A DNA stretch of 64,000 nt, taken from the NCBI GenBank assembly GCA_963667575.2, contig CAXXHY010000003.1, positions 40,335 through 104,334 of the forward strand, given 5' to 3'. Origin of the DNA: G963665495 sp963667575 (GTDB lineage Bacteria; Desulfobacterota; Desulfovibrionia; Desulfovibrionales; Desulfovibrionaceae). The translations under genes were made by a program, and so were the position numbers. Under the pieces are notes generated by a model. That model had not been told where the DNA came from, ran no database searches, and was given only the letters and a program-made list of their open reading frames with translations. Shown piece after piece: positions 45,341-53,951 of the stretch (within the stretch, counting starts at the first letter, position 1; each line of letters begins with the position of its first letter).

Positions 45341-45738
45341 TTATTCACCCCTTTTTTTACGCTTTTCCCAGAGACGCATGTCTTTCATCTTTTTTCTGCG
45401 TTCACGTTGCAGGGCTTTGCAAACCAGCGGTGTACCTTTCTTGTAGCCCCACTTCTCACGATATTCATCAGGCGTAAGGCCATATTTTGCAAGATGCTTC
45501 TTTGTGAGAATCTTGAAACTTTTACCGGATTCAAGACAAGTGATGGTCTTTTCTTTGATGGCTTTTTTGGGATCTATGGTTATTCAGGCTTTTCCGTAGC
45601 CACCATCTCGCCATCATTGATATTTTTAATGCCATCGGCGAGTTTCTTCACCATAGAAGTGATTTCTTCTTCGGACATATTACGCACACTGGCTTGTGCC
45701 TTCACAATCTCCAAAGCTTCCTTGATATATGACTCCAT
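45341..45738 (-). CDS. MucR/Ros-type transcriptional regulator (one frameshift)
   Basis: The N-terminal part starts at 45738 behind GGAGG with YIKEALEIVKAQASVRNM and MSEEEITSMVKKLADGI, typical of the family. It stops early near 45580, but the rest (DPKKAIKEKTITCLESGKSF, KHLAKYGLTPDEYREKWG, TPLVCKALQRERRKKMKDM) continues in another frame. Restoring one A in CTGAATAACC gives E-I-T-I-D-P and 133 codons. MucR proteins bind AT-rich DNA and control surface sugars and motility. The usual CXXC zinc pair reads C-L-E-S here, one ligand being Ser, so metal binding may be lost or use other residues. Confidence 0.82.
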
Positions 45739-45777
45739 TTTTACCTCCAAGTTGTAATACGTCTTGAGCCAATATGA

Positions 45778-45805
45778 TCTATATCTCACATTTAAGGGTT
45801 GTCAA
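45778..45805 (-). promoter_or_regulatory. Sigma-70-like promoter of the MucR-type gene with flanking inverted repeat
   Basis: On the minus strand TTGACA (45805-45800) is followed after 16 bases by TATAGA (45783-45778). The pair GATCTAT / ATAGATC (45776-45782 and 45809-45815) brackets it, a likely autoregulatory operator. Confidence 0.55.
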
Positions 45806-46083
45806 GCAATAGATCAAAAATTGTTTCATGGTTTTGTTAGTGGTGCCATTACAGTTGTATAAAAAAATGGCTTTTCCCTATGACGTTTCAATTTCGCAAA
45901 TTTGAGCAGCAAAATTATGCTCAGTTCGATCATTGCTTAAGTGTTCTTTACGTACAGCCTCAATCCGGCGGATACAGTTTACAGGGGCCAAATTCAGGCT
46001 TTTCTCGCTGGCTTCTTTGCTATATAGGGACTTTCTTGAGAGTGACCGCTCAAAACAACCATTTTTTATTTAGGATGTTGCTG

Positions 46084-47464
46084 ATGTCAAAGCGTTCACG
46101 GTTTTTTACGCCTTTTTCCGCCCCCATTTATTTATTTTTGATTACCATCATAGCTGGCGCCGTCCTCTTGCACTTCCCCTTTTGTCTTGAAGGGGAAGAA
46201 CTCTCCTGGCTGGATGCTTTTTTTACTTCCACTTCGGCTGTTTGCGTAACTGGTCTTGCCGTTGTGGATACGGGAACCCATTTCAGCCATGTTGGCCAGG
46301 CTGTCATTTTGACTCTTATTCAACTCGGTGGTCTGGGATCATGACCTATACGAGTCTTGTTTTTTATTTATGGAGGCGCCGAATTTCCCTGTTTGATCGT
46401 ATCGCAGTGGGGCAAACGCTGTTACACGACCCTGTGTTCAGGATAGGGCGATTCCTTTTTTTTGTTTTTCTCAGTACCTTTTTGATAGAAGGTATTGGAG
46501 CTTTTCTTATTCGTCTGGCAGCCCCCAATGATTTTAGTTTATGGAGTGCTGTTTTCCATTCCATATCAGCTTTTTGCAACGCTGGTTTTTCTCTATATTC
46601 TGACAGTTTGTATGCCTGGCGAAATAATACCTGGATCAATCTGATCTTTATTGTTCTGATCACTTTGGGCGGACTTGGATTTTCCGTGCTGAGTGATATT
46701 GCGAAGAGATTGAACGAAATTATAGCACGTAAATTTAAAAAGGCAACCCATTCTTCTGTTACACCTTTGCAATTTCATTCTCATATTGTTACTCAGCACC
46801 AGTTTTTTTCTAGTGATGGCTGGTTTTATTCTGATCTATGCCACGGAAGCTCTGACCGATATAATATTTGAAAATAATCTGCATGAGGGAGTGCTTGTAT
46901 CCCTTTTCCAATCGGTAACCTGCCGCACAGCTGGATTTAATACCGTTCATATATCGGATATGACTAATGTATCCCTGGCGATCATGATTTTGTTGATGCT
47001 CATCGGTGGTTCACCTGGATCTACTGCAGGCGGTATAAAAACCACTACTTTTCGTACCATTATCGCTTTTATCGGAGCACAGTTCCGAGGCAGGCCACAA
47101 GCCGTGATCGGAAGGCGGGCAGTGGATGCCGCAACGTTGAACAAAGCGCTGATTCTCGTGGTCACCACTGTCGGGATAGTAGTTCTTTCCACTTTGTTGC
47201 TGAGTTTCAGCGAGGCCGCCGGCAGGACCGCATACCCATTCGGGTGGGTTATTCCTTGAACTGTTGTTCGAGTGTGTTTCGGCCCTGGCTACGGTTGGTC
47301 TGAGCACTGGCATCACACCCAGTTTGAGCGTATTTGGTAAAATTATCATAATTCTTTTAATGTTCGTGGGCAGGTTGGGGCCGGTGTTATTCATAACGGT
47401 ACTGCAAAGCTGGCAGAAGCCGCCTCATTACGCCTGGCCCGAAGACAGTTGCATGATCGGTTAG
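46084..47464 (+). CDS. trkH: TrkH/KtrB-type potassium channel subunit (three frameshifts)
   Basis: About 459 residues after correction. Four membrane-pore-membrane repeats are visible with their filter loops: TSTSAVCVTGLAVVDTGT, FHSISAFCNAGFSLYSDS, LFQSVTCRTAGFNTVHIS and VSALATVGLSTGITPSLS. Frame changes lie near 46335 (one base missing in CTGGGATC), 46785 (one extra) and 47232 (one extra); the net correction gives exactly 460 codons. It conducts K+ (or Na+) inward across the cytoplasmic membrane, gated by the TrkA-like ring encoded 17 bases downstream. ATG 46084 is chosen, eight bases after AGGA; ATG 46075 is possible. Confidence 0.87.
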
Positions 47465-47480
47465 TCATCAGGACGCGCAT

Positions 47481-48131
47481 ATGGCAAAAAAATATGAAAT
47501 TGTTGTTATTGGTTTGGGTCGTCTTGGCTTTCGCCTGGCACAGACCCTTGTGGAACTCGGTCACAAGGCGGTGGGTATAGACATCAGCACCAACCGCATA
47601 AAAAGAGCCCAGGAGGTTCTTTCCCAGGTTTACGTGGCGGATGCCACGGACAAAACCGCCATGCAGCAGCTGGGAATGGCGGATTATTCGCATATTGTCG
47701 TCAGCATCGGCAGTTCCATGGAAGCAAGCATTCTGGCCACGCTCACCCTCAAGGAACTGGGCGCGCGCGAGGTCTGGGTCAAAGCTCTGAGCGAGCAGCA
47801 TGAAGCCATTCTGCACAAGCTCGGGGCGGATCATGTGCTTTTTCCGGAAAGCATGGTTGCGCAGCAGTTGGCGCATCGTTTGGTTATCCCCGGACTGACC
47901 AACTACCTGGGCATGGGCAGGAGCATTGCACTGCAAGAGCGTGATGCCAAACAATGGGCCGGGAAGACGTTGCGGGAACTGGACTTCACCAATCGTCACA
48001 ATATTCTGGTCGTAGCCATCAAAGGCAAGGGAGATGCGGATTTTACCTTCATTCCTGGGGCCGACACCCAGATCAACGAGGACGATAAACTTGTCATAAT
48101 CGGCAAGGAGAAGGATTTGAGCGCTCTGTAG
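47481..48131 (+). CDS. trkA: TrkA/KtrA-type RCK gating subunit
   Basis: 216 residues. Rossmann RCK-N domain with IVVIGLGRLGFRLAQTL and the acidic strand end VGIDISTNRIKRA, DATDKTAMQQLG, then an RCK-C domain from about 140 (LRELDFTNRHNILVVAIKG). It binds NAD(H) or ATP/ADP and forms the octameric cytoplasmic ring that opens the TrkH channel. Single RCK unit, so closer to KtrA than to the double-length enterobacterial TrkA. Intact, in one operon with trkH. Confidence 0.92.
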   Translation: MAKKYEIVVIGLGRLGFRLAQTLVELGHKAVGIDISTNRIKRAQEVLSQVYVADATDKTAMQQLGMADYSHIVVSIGSSMEASILATLTLKELGAREVWVKALSEQHEAILHKLGADHVLFPESMVAQQLAHRLVIPGLTNYLGMGRSIALQERDAKQWAGKTLRELDFTNRHNILVVAIKGKGDADFTFIPGADTQINEDDKLVIIGKEKDLSAL

Positions 48132-48228
48132 CACTGGCCAAATTTGCTGCAGCAATCTGTTTATTTCTTCGGGAGATCTGTTTCAAAAAGAATTGTGCAG
48201 CCGTAGCAAGCCTGTTATTCTCAAGAAC

Positions 48229-49518
48229 ATGAATGGATCCACAGTACCACATGGCGCCTGGGGGACAAAGGCGAAAAGCAAATCTTGCAGGTTGTTGCCC
48301 TGTATTGCGACTTTTGTGCTGCTTGTATCCCTGCTGACGGCCACCAACGGCTTTTCCAAAGAGCTTAAGGTCCGTTATGGGTTTCACAGGGAGTTTCCTC
48401 CATTTTCTTATGAAGAAAACGGCAAGCCCACGGGCTTTGAAGTCGAGCTGCTGCAGGCTGCACTTCGTGAAAATGACATAAAATTGTTTTTGCGTCCCAT
48501 GAACTGGGACAACGCTCTGGACGAACTGGCACGGGGCAGCATTTCCATAACTTCCGGGGTGGCCAAGACCCAACGCCGGGAGATCCTTTTCAATTTCAGC
48601 AATCGTCCCTCAGCTCGTCTATATTGTCGATTTTATACGCTGAACAGCAAACGCCTTCCCAATATTGACGCATTTCGCGGCCGCCGTGTCGGTGTGGAAG
48701 AAAATTCCTATTATCAGCGCCTGCTGGAAAGATTCGGCGGTGTGAACATCAAGCTGTTCGGCCGCAAGCTTGAAGGACTTCGGGCTTTGCTCAACGGCTA
48801 CGTAGAGGCTTATTTCGGAGCGGACAAAATAATCGAGTGGTACGCGCATCAGGACAAAATCAAGGGCATAAGCCCGGTTGGGCGGCCTTTGCAGGTGGTG
48901 CAGCTGTATTTTGCAGTTAACAAAGATGAAACAGAGGTGTACCAGCGTCTGAACAAAGGTCTGGACCGCATCTGGGATAACGGGGAATACGACAAGATCT
49001 TTAAAAAATGGTTTTTGCCTGATCTGGGCAAGGCGGATATCGACACCATGGTCAAATCTGCCAAAAAATCCCTGGCCAATGCCTACGCGCCGTATTCACA
49101 GGAGATTTTCGGGGCTGCAGTGCAAGGCAAAACCGGGAGAATCTATCTGGGGTGCAGCATTGAGAACGGTTTGCCCGCCCTCACTGTAGGCGCTTTGCGA
49201 GTGGCTGTTTTGCGTGCAGTGGCGGAAGGCGAAGAGGAATTCATCAGTGCGGTGAAGGTCGACATGAATGGTACGGCCGTCCCTCCCAACGCTGATGAAC
49301 GTCGGGTTCTGCAGGAGTTCGGCAGGGGCATCCAGGTGATAACGGAGCCCAAAACGGGCGAATACCGCGTACAGATGGTTTCCGAGTTTCTGCCGTACCC
49401 TGAAGAGGTGCGGGCCGTTCCACTTCCCGGAAGTGCGGGGCAGTCTGGAAATGCCAGAACACAGACCATGCAGGCCCCGCGCAGCTATCCGGGGCGCCCG
49501 CCGGAAGAAGACAGGTAG
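48229..49518 (+). CDS. Exported solute-binding protein fused to an inactivated cytidine-deaminase-like domain
   Basis: 429 residues. Basic start and hydrophobic segment CIATFVLLVSLLTATNGFS form a signal peptide. Residues 44-265 are a family-3 periplasmic binding domain (HREFPPFSYEENGKPTGFEV, DELARGSISITSGVAKTQ, RRVGVEENSYYQRLLERFGG). Residues 273-393 match cytidine deaminase along its length: ANAYAPYSQEIFGAAV, GRIYLGCSIENGLPALTV, VLQEFGRG, VSEFLPYP. The catalytic C-A-E is G-A-L (321-323) and the zinc motif P-C-x-x-C reads P-N-A-D-E, so every metal and catalytic residue is gone. ATG 48229 has a weak ribosome site; TTG 48193 is possible. It may bind a nucleoside-like ligand outside the cytoplasm (inference). 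It starts 97 bases after trkA. Confidence 0.82.
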   Translation: MNGSTVPHGAWGTKAKSKSCRLLPCIATFVLLVSLLTATNGFSKELKVRYGFHREFPPFSYEENGKPTGFEVELLQAALRENDIKLFLRPMNWDNALDELARGSISITSGVAKTQRREILFNFSNRPSARLYCRFYTLNSKRLPNIDAFRGRRVGVEENSYYQRLLERFGGVNIKLFGRKLEGLRALLNGYVEAYFGADKIIEWYAHQDKIKGISPVGRPLQVVQLYFAVNKDETEVYQRLNKGLDRIWDNGEYDKIFKKWFLPDLGKADIDTMVKSAKKSLANAYAPYSQEIFGAAVQGKTGRIYLGCSIENGLPALTVGALRVAVLRAVAEGEEEFISAVKVDMNGTAVPPNADERRVLQEFGRGIQVITEPKTGEYRVQMVSEFLPYPEEVRAVPLPGSAGQSGNARTQTMQAPRSYPGRPPEEDR

Positions 49519-49599
49519 CTGTTTCTTTGGATTTCTTATCGCAGTCATCCTTTTGAAGGCCGCATGCCGCGGGAATAAACCTGATAAAGGGGCATCTCG

Positions 49600-50226
49600 T
49601 TGGACTTTAATCTGTTTTTTTCAAAACAGGCCAGCAAACCAACCGGATTTTTCGGCCGCTGGTTTGTCTCCAGAATCTTCGACAAGAAGAATCTTCCCCT
49701 TAACGATTTCATGTATTCGGTTCTTGCGGTCAGAGATCACCAGCGGCTGCTCGAACTGGGCTTCGGTACGGGATCCCTGATCCGACGTATTGCTCAAAGT
49801 TCGGATCAGGTACGGGTGACCGGAGTTGATTTTTCCCGGCAGATGGTGGCCGTGGCCAGCAAAAGGAACAAGCCTTTTTTAAGGCAGGGCCGGGTGGATT
49901 TGCATTTGGGGAATTTTGAAGATCTTGCATTTGATCCGGAATGTTTTGATACCGTCTATTGCGTCAATACGGTTTATTTTTGGAACAATCCGTACAAAAT
50001 GGTGCAAAAGGCCTATGATCTGTTGAAGCCCGGCGGCAGACTGCTCATCGGGTATTATGACAGAAGCGACATGGAGAGTATGCCGTTGAGCAAAGATGTG
50101 TTTCGACTCTATTCGGCCGAAGAAATGCAGGAGTTGCTGGCGACATCGTTCCGGCAGGATGCGATTTCTCAGCAGACGCACCGTGACGATGGTAAACCAT
50201 GCCAATGCGCCATCGCTGAGAAGTAG
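49600..50226 (+). CDS. SAM-dependent methyltransferase (class I)
   Basis: 208 residues from a TTG at 49600 with AAAGGGG seven bases before it. The SAM fold is clear: LLELGFGTGSLIRRIA (motif I), GVDFSRQMVAVA (motif II), FDTVYCVNTVYFW, and LKPGGRLLIGYYDR (motif III). Similar proteins methylate small molecules such as quinone precursors or tellurite, and the acceptor cannot be read. It may be co-transcribed with the solute-binding fusion gene 81 bases upstream and is convergent with the selenium/sulfur operon. Confidence 0.85.
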   Translation: MDFNLFFSKQASKPTGFFGRWFVSRIFDKKNLPLNDFMYSVLAVRDHQRLLELGFGTGSLIRRIAQSSDQVRVTGVDFSRQMVAVASKRNKPFLRQGRVDLHLGNFEDLAFDPECFDTVYCVNTVYFWNNPYKMVQKAYDLLKPGGRLLIGYYDRSDMESMPLSKDVFRLYSAEEMQELLATSFRQDAISQQTHRDDGKPCQCAIAEK

Positions 50227-50247
50227 TTCGTGAGTCCGGCGGGCGGC

Positions 50248-50493
50248 TCAGGATTCCGTACTAGAGGCCGCGTCTTCCAACTGTTGCAGCAGGGTGGGCA
50301 AATCAATGCCAAAACGACCGGCCACGTCCTTTATACTGTCGAAGAGATGCGTACATAGCAGGCAAACCCCGGCTTGCGCGTCATAGGATCGAAAAACCGC
50401 TTCCGTGGCTTTGTGCTGGCTGACCGCATCCAGCAGGCTCATTTCGGGGCCGAAGGTCAGTTCTTTGGGGGTGCTATTTCCGTTCTTTGTCAT
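50248..50493 (-). CDS. Small CXXC protein of the DUF1858/redox-disulfide type
   Basis: 81 residues. The core ATEAVFRSYDAQAGVCLLCTHLFDSIKDVAGRFGID resembles, over its length, the redox-disulfide domain associated with hybrid cluster proteins, where CXXC sits at the N-terminus of a helix. The first 18 residues are polar. The ATG overlaps the stop of the kinase-like gene as ATGA, so it is the last member of the selenium/sulfur operon. A role as thiol or selenol relay is inference. Confidence 0.72.
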   Translation of the reverse strand: MTKNGNSTPKELTFGPEMSLLDAVSQHKATEAVFRSYDAQAGVCLLCTHLFDSIKDVAGRFGIDLPTLLQQLEDAASSTES

Positions 50494-51350
50494 GCTTCTT
50501 TCAGGGCCTGCTCCAAGGCAGCAGGAATGTGTTCTATGAGTTGCAAAATTTGCGAGGCCGGAGTGGGGGAACAGAGCTTCCCTGCAAGGCGATTGGTTCT
50601 GGCGGCAATCAGCGAAGCCCGTACGATGTCTGTGCCTGATTCCACCAGTGCGGTAACAATGCCGGTGAGTGTGTCTCCTGTACCTCCGATGGCCTCCATG
50701 GCCGGAACCGACGGTTCGCTCAGTGCCCCTCGTATACCGGTGCTGTCGGCGATGGCATCGCTGGCGCCTTTGACCAGCAGATAGCGGGCGGCGTTGTCAT
50801 GTTCATAAGCGCGCCGGATCCATTCCTCTGTTCTGTTTTCATCCTGTAATATAAATCCGCGCGTATAAAAAGGATGCGGTGCGGTTTCATCCGCGAGAAA
50901 AGCCAGTTCACCCACATCCGGCGTAAACAGGTCGTATTCGCCTGCCTGTCCGCTCATTTTCGCCGCGTACATGAATCCGGCGTCCGCAATGAGCAGGGGG
51001 CGTGCTTCGCGACTTTGTATGGCGAACAGCACGCGGTTGTGCCAGTCCACGTCGGGCTGCAGATAGTGAAACACCAGGGTGGAGGAACTGTCATGTGCCA
51101 GACTTTCGGTGAGCCTGGCGTAGAGTGCGCGGCTGCCTTTTCCCAGGCCGGTATCGCCGGCCAGCCAGGCCTGCGGAGGCTCCTTTCCCAAAAACTGAAG
51201 AGTCTTCAGCACCGCGGCCAGCAGTGCCGGAGTGCCTCTGTTGACAGGGACTTCGCGATCTTCAAGGACCAGATGTCCGTCCTCCAAAGTCACGCTGCAA
51301 TGGGTAAGCGGGTAGGCGTCGTCCGGAACCGTACCTATGACTGTAAGCAC
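50490..51350 (-). CDS. Ribokinase-fold protein resembling NAD(P)H-hydrate dehydratase (YjeF C-domain)
   Basis: 286 residues from a GTG at 51350 with GGAG six bases before it, overlapping the preceding gene by 16 bases; a longer open frame upstream is not coding. Motifs of the carbohydrate-kinase superfamily are AWLAGDTGLGKGSRALY, LFTPDVGELAFLADE (like TPHxGE) and EAIGGTGDTLTGIVTAL, the anion hole with catalytic Asp. The family phosphorylates or, as in YjeF, dehydrates hydrated NAD(P)H. The operon position beside Se/S carriers suggests another substrate. Function not assigned. Confidence 0.78.
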   Translation of the reverse strand: MLTVIGTVPDDAYPLTHCSVTLEDGHLVLEDREVPVNRGTPALLAAVLKTLQFLGKEPPQAWLAGDTGLGKGSRALYARLTESLAHDSSSTLVFHYLQPDVDWHNRVLFAIQSREARPLLIADAGFMYAAKMSGQAGEYDLFTPDVGELAFLADETAPHPFYTRGFILQDENRTEEWIRRAYEHDNAARYLLVKGASDAIADSTGIRGALSEPSVPAMEAIGGTGDTLTGIVTALVESGTDIVRASLIAARTNRLAGKLCSPTPASQILQLIEHIPAALEQALKEA

Positions 51351-51883
51351 AAGCGCTCCATTTCCGCAAAAGCGAGTTCCAGGGCGTAACCGCAGAGCGT
51401 ATGGCCGATATCCCGCGGACGAGGCGCCTGAGTGAGAGTTTTCCCGACGAGCTGAGCGGCCAGATAGGGAACATCCGGGCAGCCTCCGCCTGAAATGTTC
51501 ACGATGACCAGGCTTTTTTTGTCCACCACGAGCTTCATGTTCGCGGCGCGGACCATCAGATGTTCGCCGAAATCCTTGACATTGAACAGGTCCACCGGAC
51601 GCAGCAGCGGACTGCTGACCGGAACGACGTCCAGCGGAGGATTCTGTTCCTGTTCCAGGAGCCGGATGATATGCAGCTTTTCCATAAGGGAAAATTCGAT
51701 GACCAGATCGCATCCCCGCTGAATTTCGGGGGGAGGCCCCATGACTTTGACTTCCCATGCGTTGTTTTTCAGAAGCTTTTCAGCTCTGATAACTTCGCTG
51801 GTGTTTTCAAAGATCAGAAGGCCGCGTCCCCGAATATCATGTTCGGCTGCAGGCGTTTTTTTGCGTTTGAAAAGCCTGAGCAT
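51335..51883 (-). CDS. DUF3343 (putative Se/S carrier) protein with extra C-terminal domain
   Basis: 182 residues. A basic start (RLFKRKKTP) precedes a DUF3343-like unit (GLLIFENTSEVIRAEKLLK, VMGPPPEIQRGCDLVIEFS, about 18-95). The C-terminal 85 residues (KSLVIVNISGGGCPDVPYLA, HTLCGYALELAFAEMERL) are a separate domain of unknown function with two conserved-looking cysteines. DUF3343 proteins are thought to handle sulfur or selenium with TusA-like partners. The gene lies nine bases after the TusA-like gene and overlaps the kinase-like gene. Confidence 0.78.
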   Translation of the reverse strand: MLRLFKRKKTPAAEHDIRGRGLLIFENTSEVIRAEKLLKNNAWEVKVMGPPPEIQRGCDLVIEFSLMEKLHIIRLLEQEQNPPLDVVPVSSPLLRPVDLFNVKDFGEHLMVRAANMKLVVDKKSLVIVNISGGGCPDVPYLAAQLVGKTLTQAPRPRDIGHTLCGYALELAFAEMERLCLQS

Positions 51884-51892
51884 GGCGTTACA

Positions 51893-52111
51893 TCAGCTGC
51901 TGCAGATGGTGAGGTGGTATTCTCCGTCTGTTTCAACCAAATTGGTCACCTTCCATCCTTTGCTGGTCACAGCGCGCGAAACGTTTTCCTTGGAGGCCTC
52001 GGTATCCACCATCACCAGCAGTTCTCCGGAACCCATCTGGCTGATTTTGTTCAATGTATCCAATACGGGTTGCGGACAGGAAAGGCCGCGTGCGTCAAGT
52101 GTTTCACTCAT
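51893..52111 (-). CDS. TusA/YedF-like sulfur (selenium) carrier
   Basis: 72 residues from ATG 52111, preceded by AGGAGAT. SETLDARGLSCPQPVLDTLN contains the family CPxP motif whose cysteine carries persulfide or selenide; the rest (GELLVMVDTEASKENVSRAV) completes the two-layer fold. In many genomes YedF is fused to another domain or sits next to YedE; here it is stand-alone and followed by the DUF3343 gene. Cytoplasmic carrier between the transporter and an unknown acceptor (inference). Confidence 0.88.
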   Translation of the reverse strand: MSETLDARGLSCPQPVLDTLNKISQMGSGELLVMVDTEASKENVSRAVTSKGWKVTNLVETDGEYHLTICSS

Positions 52112-52225
52112 AGGAATATCTCCTTGGCGATTATACGACAACATATGGAATAATGTGCTTGGGCTCTGCGCCACGTATACCTTGCATCATTTCAAACGTT
52201 CCGGCGGACTGTCCGGATTCAATTG

Positions 52226-53311
52226 TCAGGCAGCCTTTTTGCGCATGAAAAAGCCGATGTACAGGCAGATGAGCATACCCACGACCCAGGCGGCCATGCC
52301 ATGCGGTCCGAGTCCTTTGGGCGAACTGGCCAGGCCGAAATTGTGAGCAAAGGCCGCACCTGTGATCATTCCGAAAACAAATATGGCCGCATCTCCGTCG
52401 CCTTCCCCGGCCATGAACAGCTGTCGACCGGGGCATCCGCCTGCAAGAGCAAAAGCCAGCCCCGCCAGCACCATTCCGGCGAAGTTCCAGAACGAAAGCG
52501 TATGGGCTACCGGCTGTCCGGCAAATCCGAGTTTGCTTTGTCCCAGCAGCAGGCTGACCACCAGGGCTGCGACAAAAAGAGCAAGGACACCGGAAAGCAG
52601 ATGCACGGATTTGAAAAGGATAAGATCTCTGAACGCGCCCATGGTGCAAAAACGACTACGCTGCGCGAAATATCCCACAGCCAGGCCGATGATCAGCGAA
52701 ATGATTAGTGGAGCGTGCATGGCGCCGGGACCTTTGACACTGTAGAAAAGAACACCGGATTTCGGTTCGTCAGCAATTTGCGGATAGATCAGCATGAGTA
52801 TGAGGAATCCGAGCATGACCAGAGGCATGAGCAACCCGGCAGCGGCGTGGGTTTTCTGCGTACGCCCCAGGTTGTATCCCCCCTTGAAGAACAGGGTGCC
52901 GATGAAAATGCCGACAATGAGTCCGAGGATGCCGAAAACAGCGTTGAGGTCACCGGCTGCGAGTCGCAGAATGGCGCGCCACGGACAGCCAAGAAATATC
53001 AGGGCTCCAATCATGGCGAAGATGCCGAGAATAAAGCGGACGATTGGGGCCGAGCCCAGACGCGGGCGGTAATCCTTATGCATGAGTGCGGCCAGCAATG
53101 AGCCGAGCACAAAGGCGATGATTTCCGGACGCATATATTGGACCACCGCCGCCCGATGCAAACCAAGGGCCCCGGCTATATCGCGTTCGAAACAGGCAAC
53201 ACAGATTCCCATGTTGCCCGGGTTGCCCCAGTATTGAAGCAACGGGGCAAAGATACCGATGAACAAGCCTACTGAAATTATGCCCGTACGTGTCGCAAAA
53301 AAGTTTTTCAT
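52226..53311 (-). CDS. yedE: YedE-family putative selenium/thiosulfate transporter
   Basis: 361 residues, about ten membrane helices forming two repeats of the sulf_transp (YeeE/YedE) type. Cysteines at functional positions are GICVACFERDIAG, FLGCPWRAILRLAAGD, RSRFCTMGAFRDL and AGGCPGRQLFMAGEGDGDA. Related proteins import thiosulfate, and YedE is linked by genome context to selenium use. It heads the operon, 114 bases before the TusA-like gene. Which element it carries cannot be settled from sequence. Confidence 0.88.
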   Translation of the reverse strand: MKNFFATRTGIISVGLFIGIFAPLLQYWGNPGNMGICVACFERDIAGALGLHRAAVVQYMRPEIIAFVLGSLLAALMHKDYRPRLGSAPIVRFILGIFAMIGALIFLGCPWRAILRLAAGDLNAVFGILGLIVGIFIGTLFFKGGYNLGRTQKTHAAAGLLMPLVMLGFLILMLIYPQIADEPKSGVLFYSVKGPGAMHAPLIISLIIGLAVGYFAQRSRFCTMGAFRDLILFKSVHLLSGVLALFVAALVVSLLLGQSKLGFAGQPVAHTLSFWNFAGMVLAGLAFALAGGCPGRQLFMAGEGDGDAAIFVFGMITGAAFAHNFGLASSPKGLGPHGMAAWVVGMLICLYIGFFMRKKAA

Positions 53312-53543
53312 GGGTTGTTTTCTCCCGGTTGCAGGTCAGTCGCAATAGCAAAAAAGAGCCGTCAATGTTACGTCGATACGCTAACTCTATGGATATACAT
53401 AGATTGCTACAGAAAACCGGGAGATACGACAAATTGATATTTCTTATAAAAGAGAAAATTTACATAGACAGACTGAATATCTTACTTTTTCTATACTACT
53501 GTGGTGGGGATAATAACGAAGATGAAAAAGCGTGATTTTTTCT

Positions 53544-53768
53544 TTATCTATAATTGGATGTCGTGCTAGTTTTTGTGGAAATCTGTGGTGATTCACTGCT
53601 ATTGCTGATCAAAAACAACACGATCAGAAAGGGAATGATCAACAGAATCAGAAGGATACTACAGTTTAAACTTCGTTTTCCAGTAGCTTCCAGCTCTTTC
53701 TCCAGTTCATGTATCTGCTCATCGTCCTCGGCAGGCGCGTGTAAGTTGTTATCTGGCTGATCATCCAT
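53544..53768 (-). CDS. Small single-pass membrane protein
   Basis: 74 residues from ATG 53768, with CGGAG eight bases before. An acidic, coiled-coil-like cytoplasmic part (DDEQIHELEKELEATGK) precedes one strong membrane helix (LNCSILLILLIIPFLIVLFL) and a Ser/Thr-rich tail. No family recognised. It is divergent from the hybrid kinase and separate from the yedE operon. Confidence 0.65.
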   Translation of the reverse strand: MDDQPDNNLHAPAEDDEQIHELEKELEATGKRSLNCSILLILLIIPFLIVLFLISNSSESPQISTKTSTTSNYR

Positions 53769-53951
53769 GGGGATACTCCGTTAAAAAAAGTTGTTGCTTT
53801 AAGATGGACAACAGGCAGTCCATAACTCCCTTTTGGGAAAATGCTGGAGACAAAAAACTAATTTACTACTTTTTTCTTGAAAGACGTATCATTTCAACAG
53901 TTTTTAGTATATGGTCTTTCATGAATCAGCGCATTCTCTGGAGAGCTTTCA

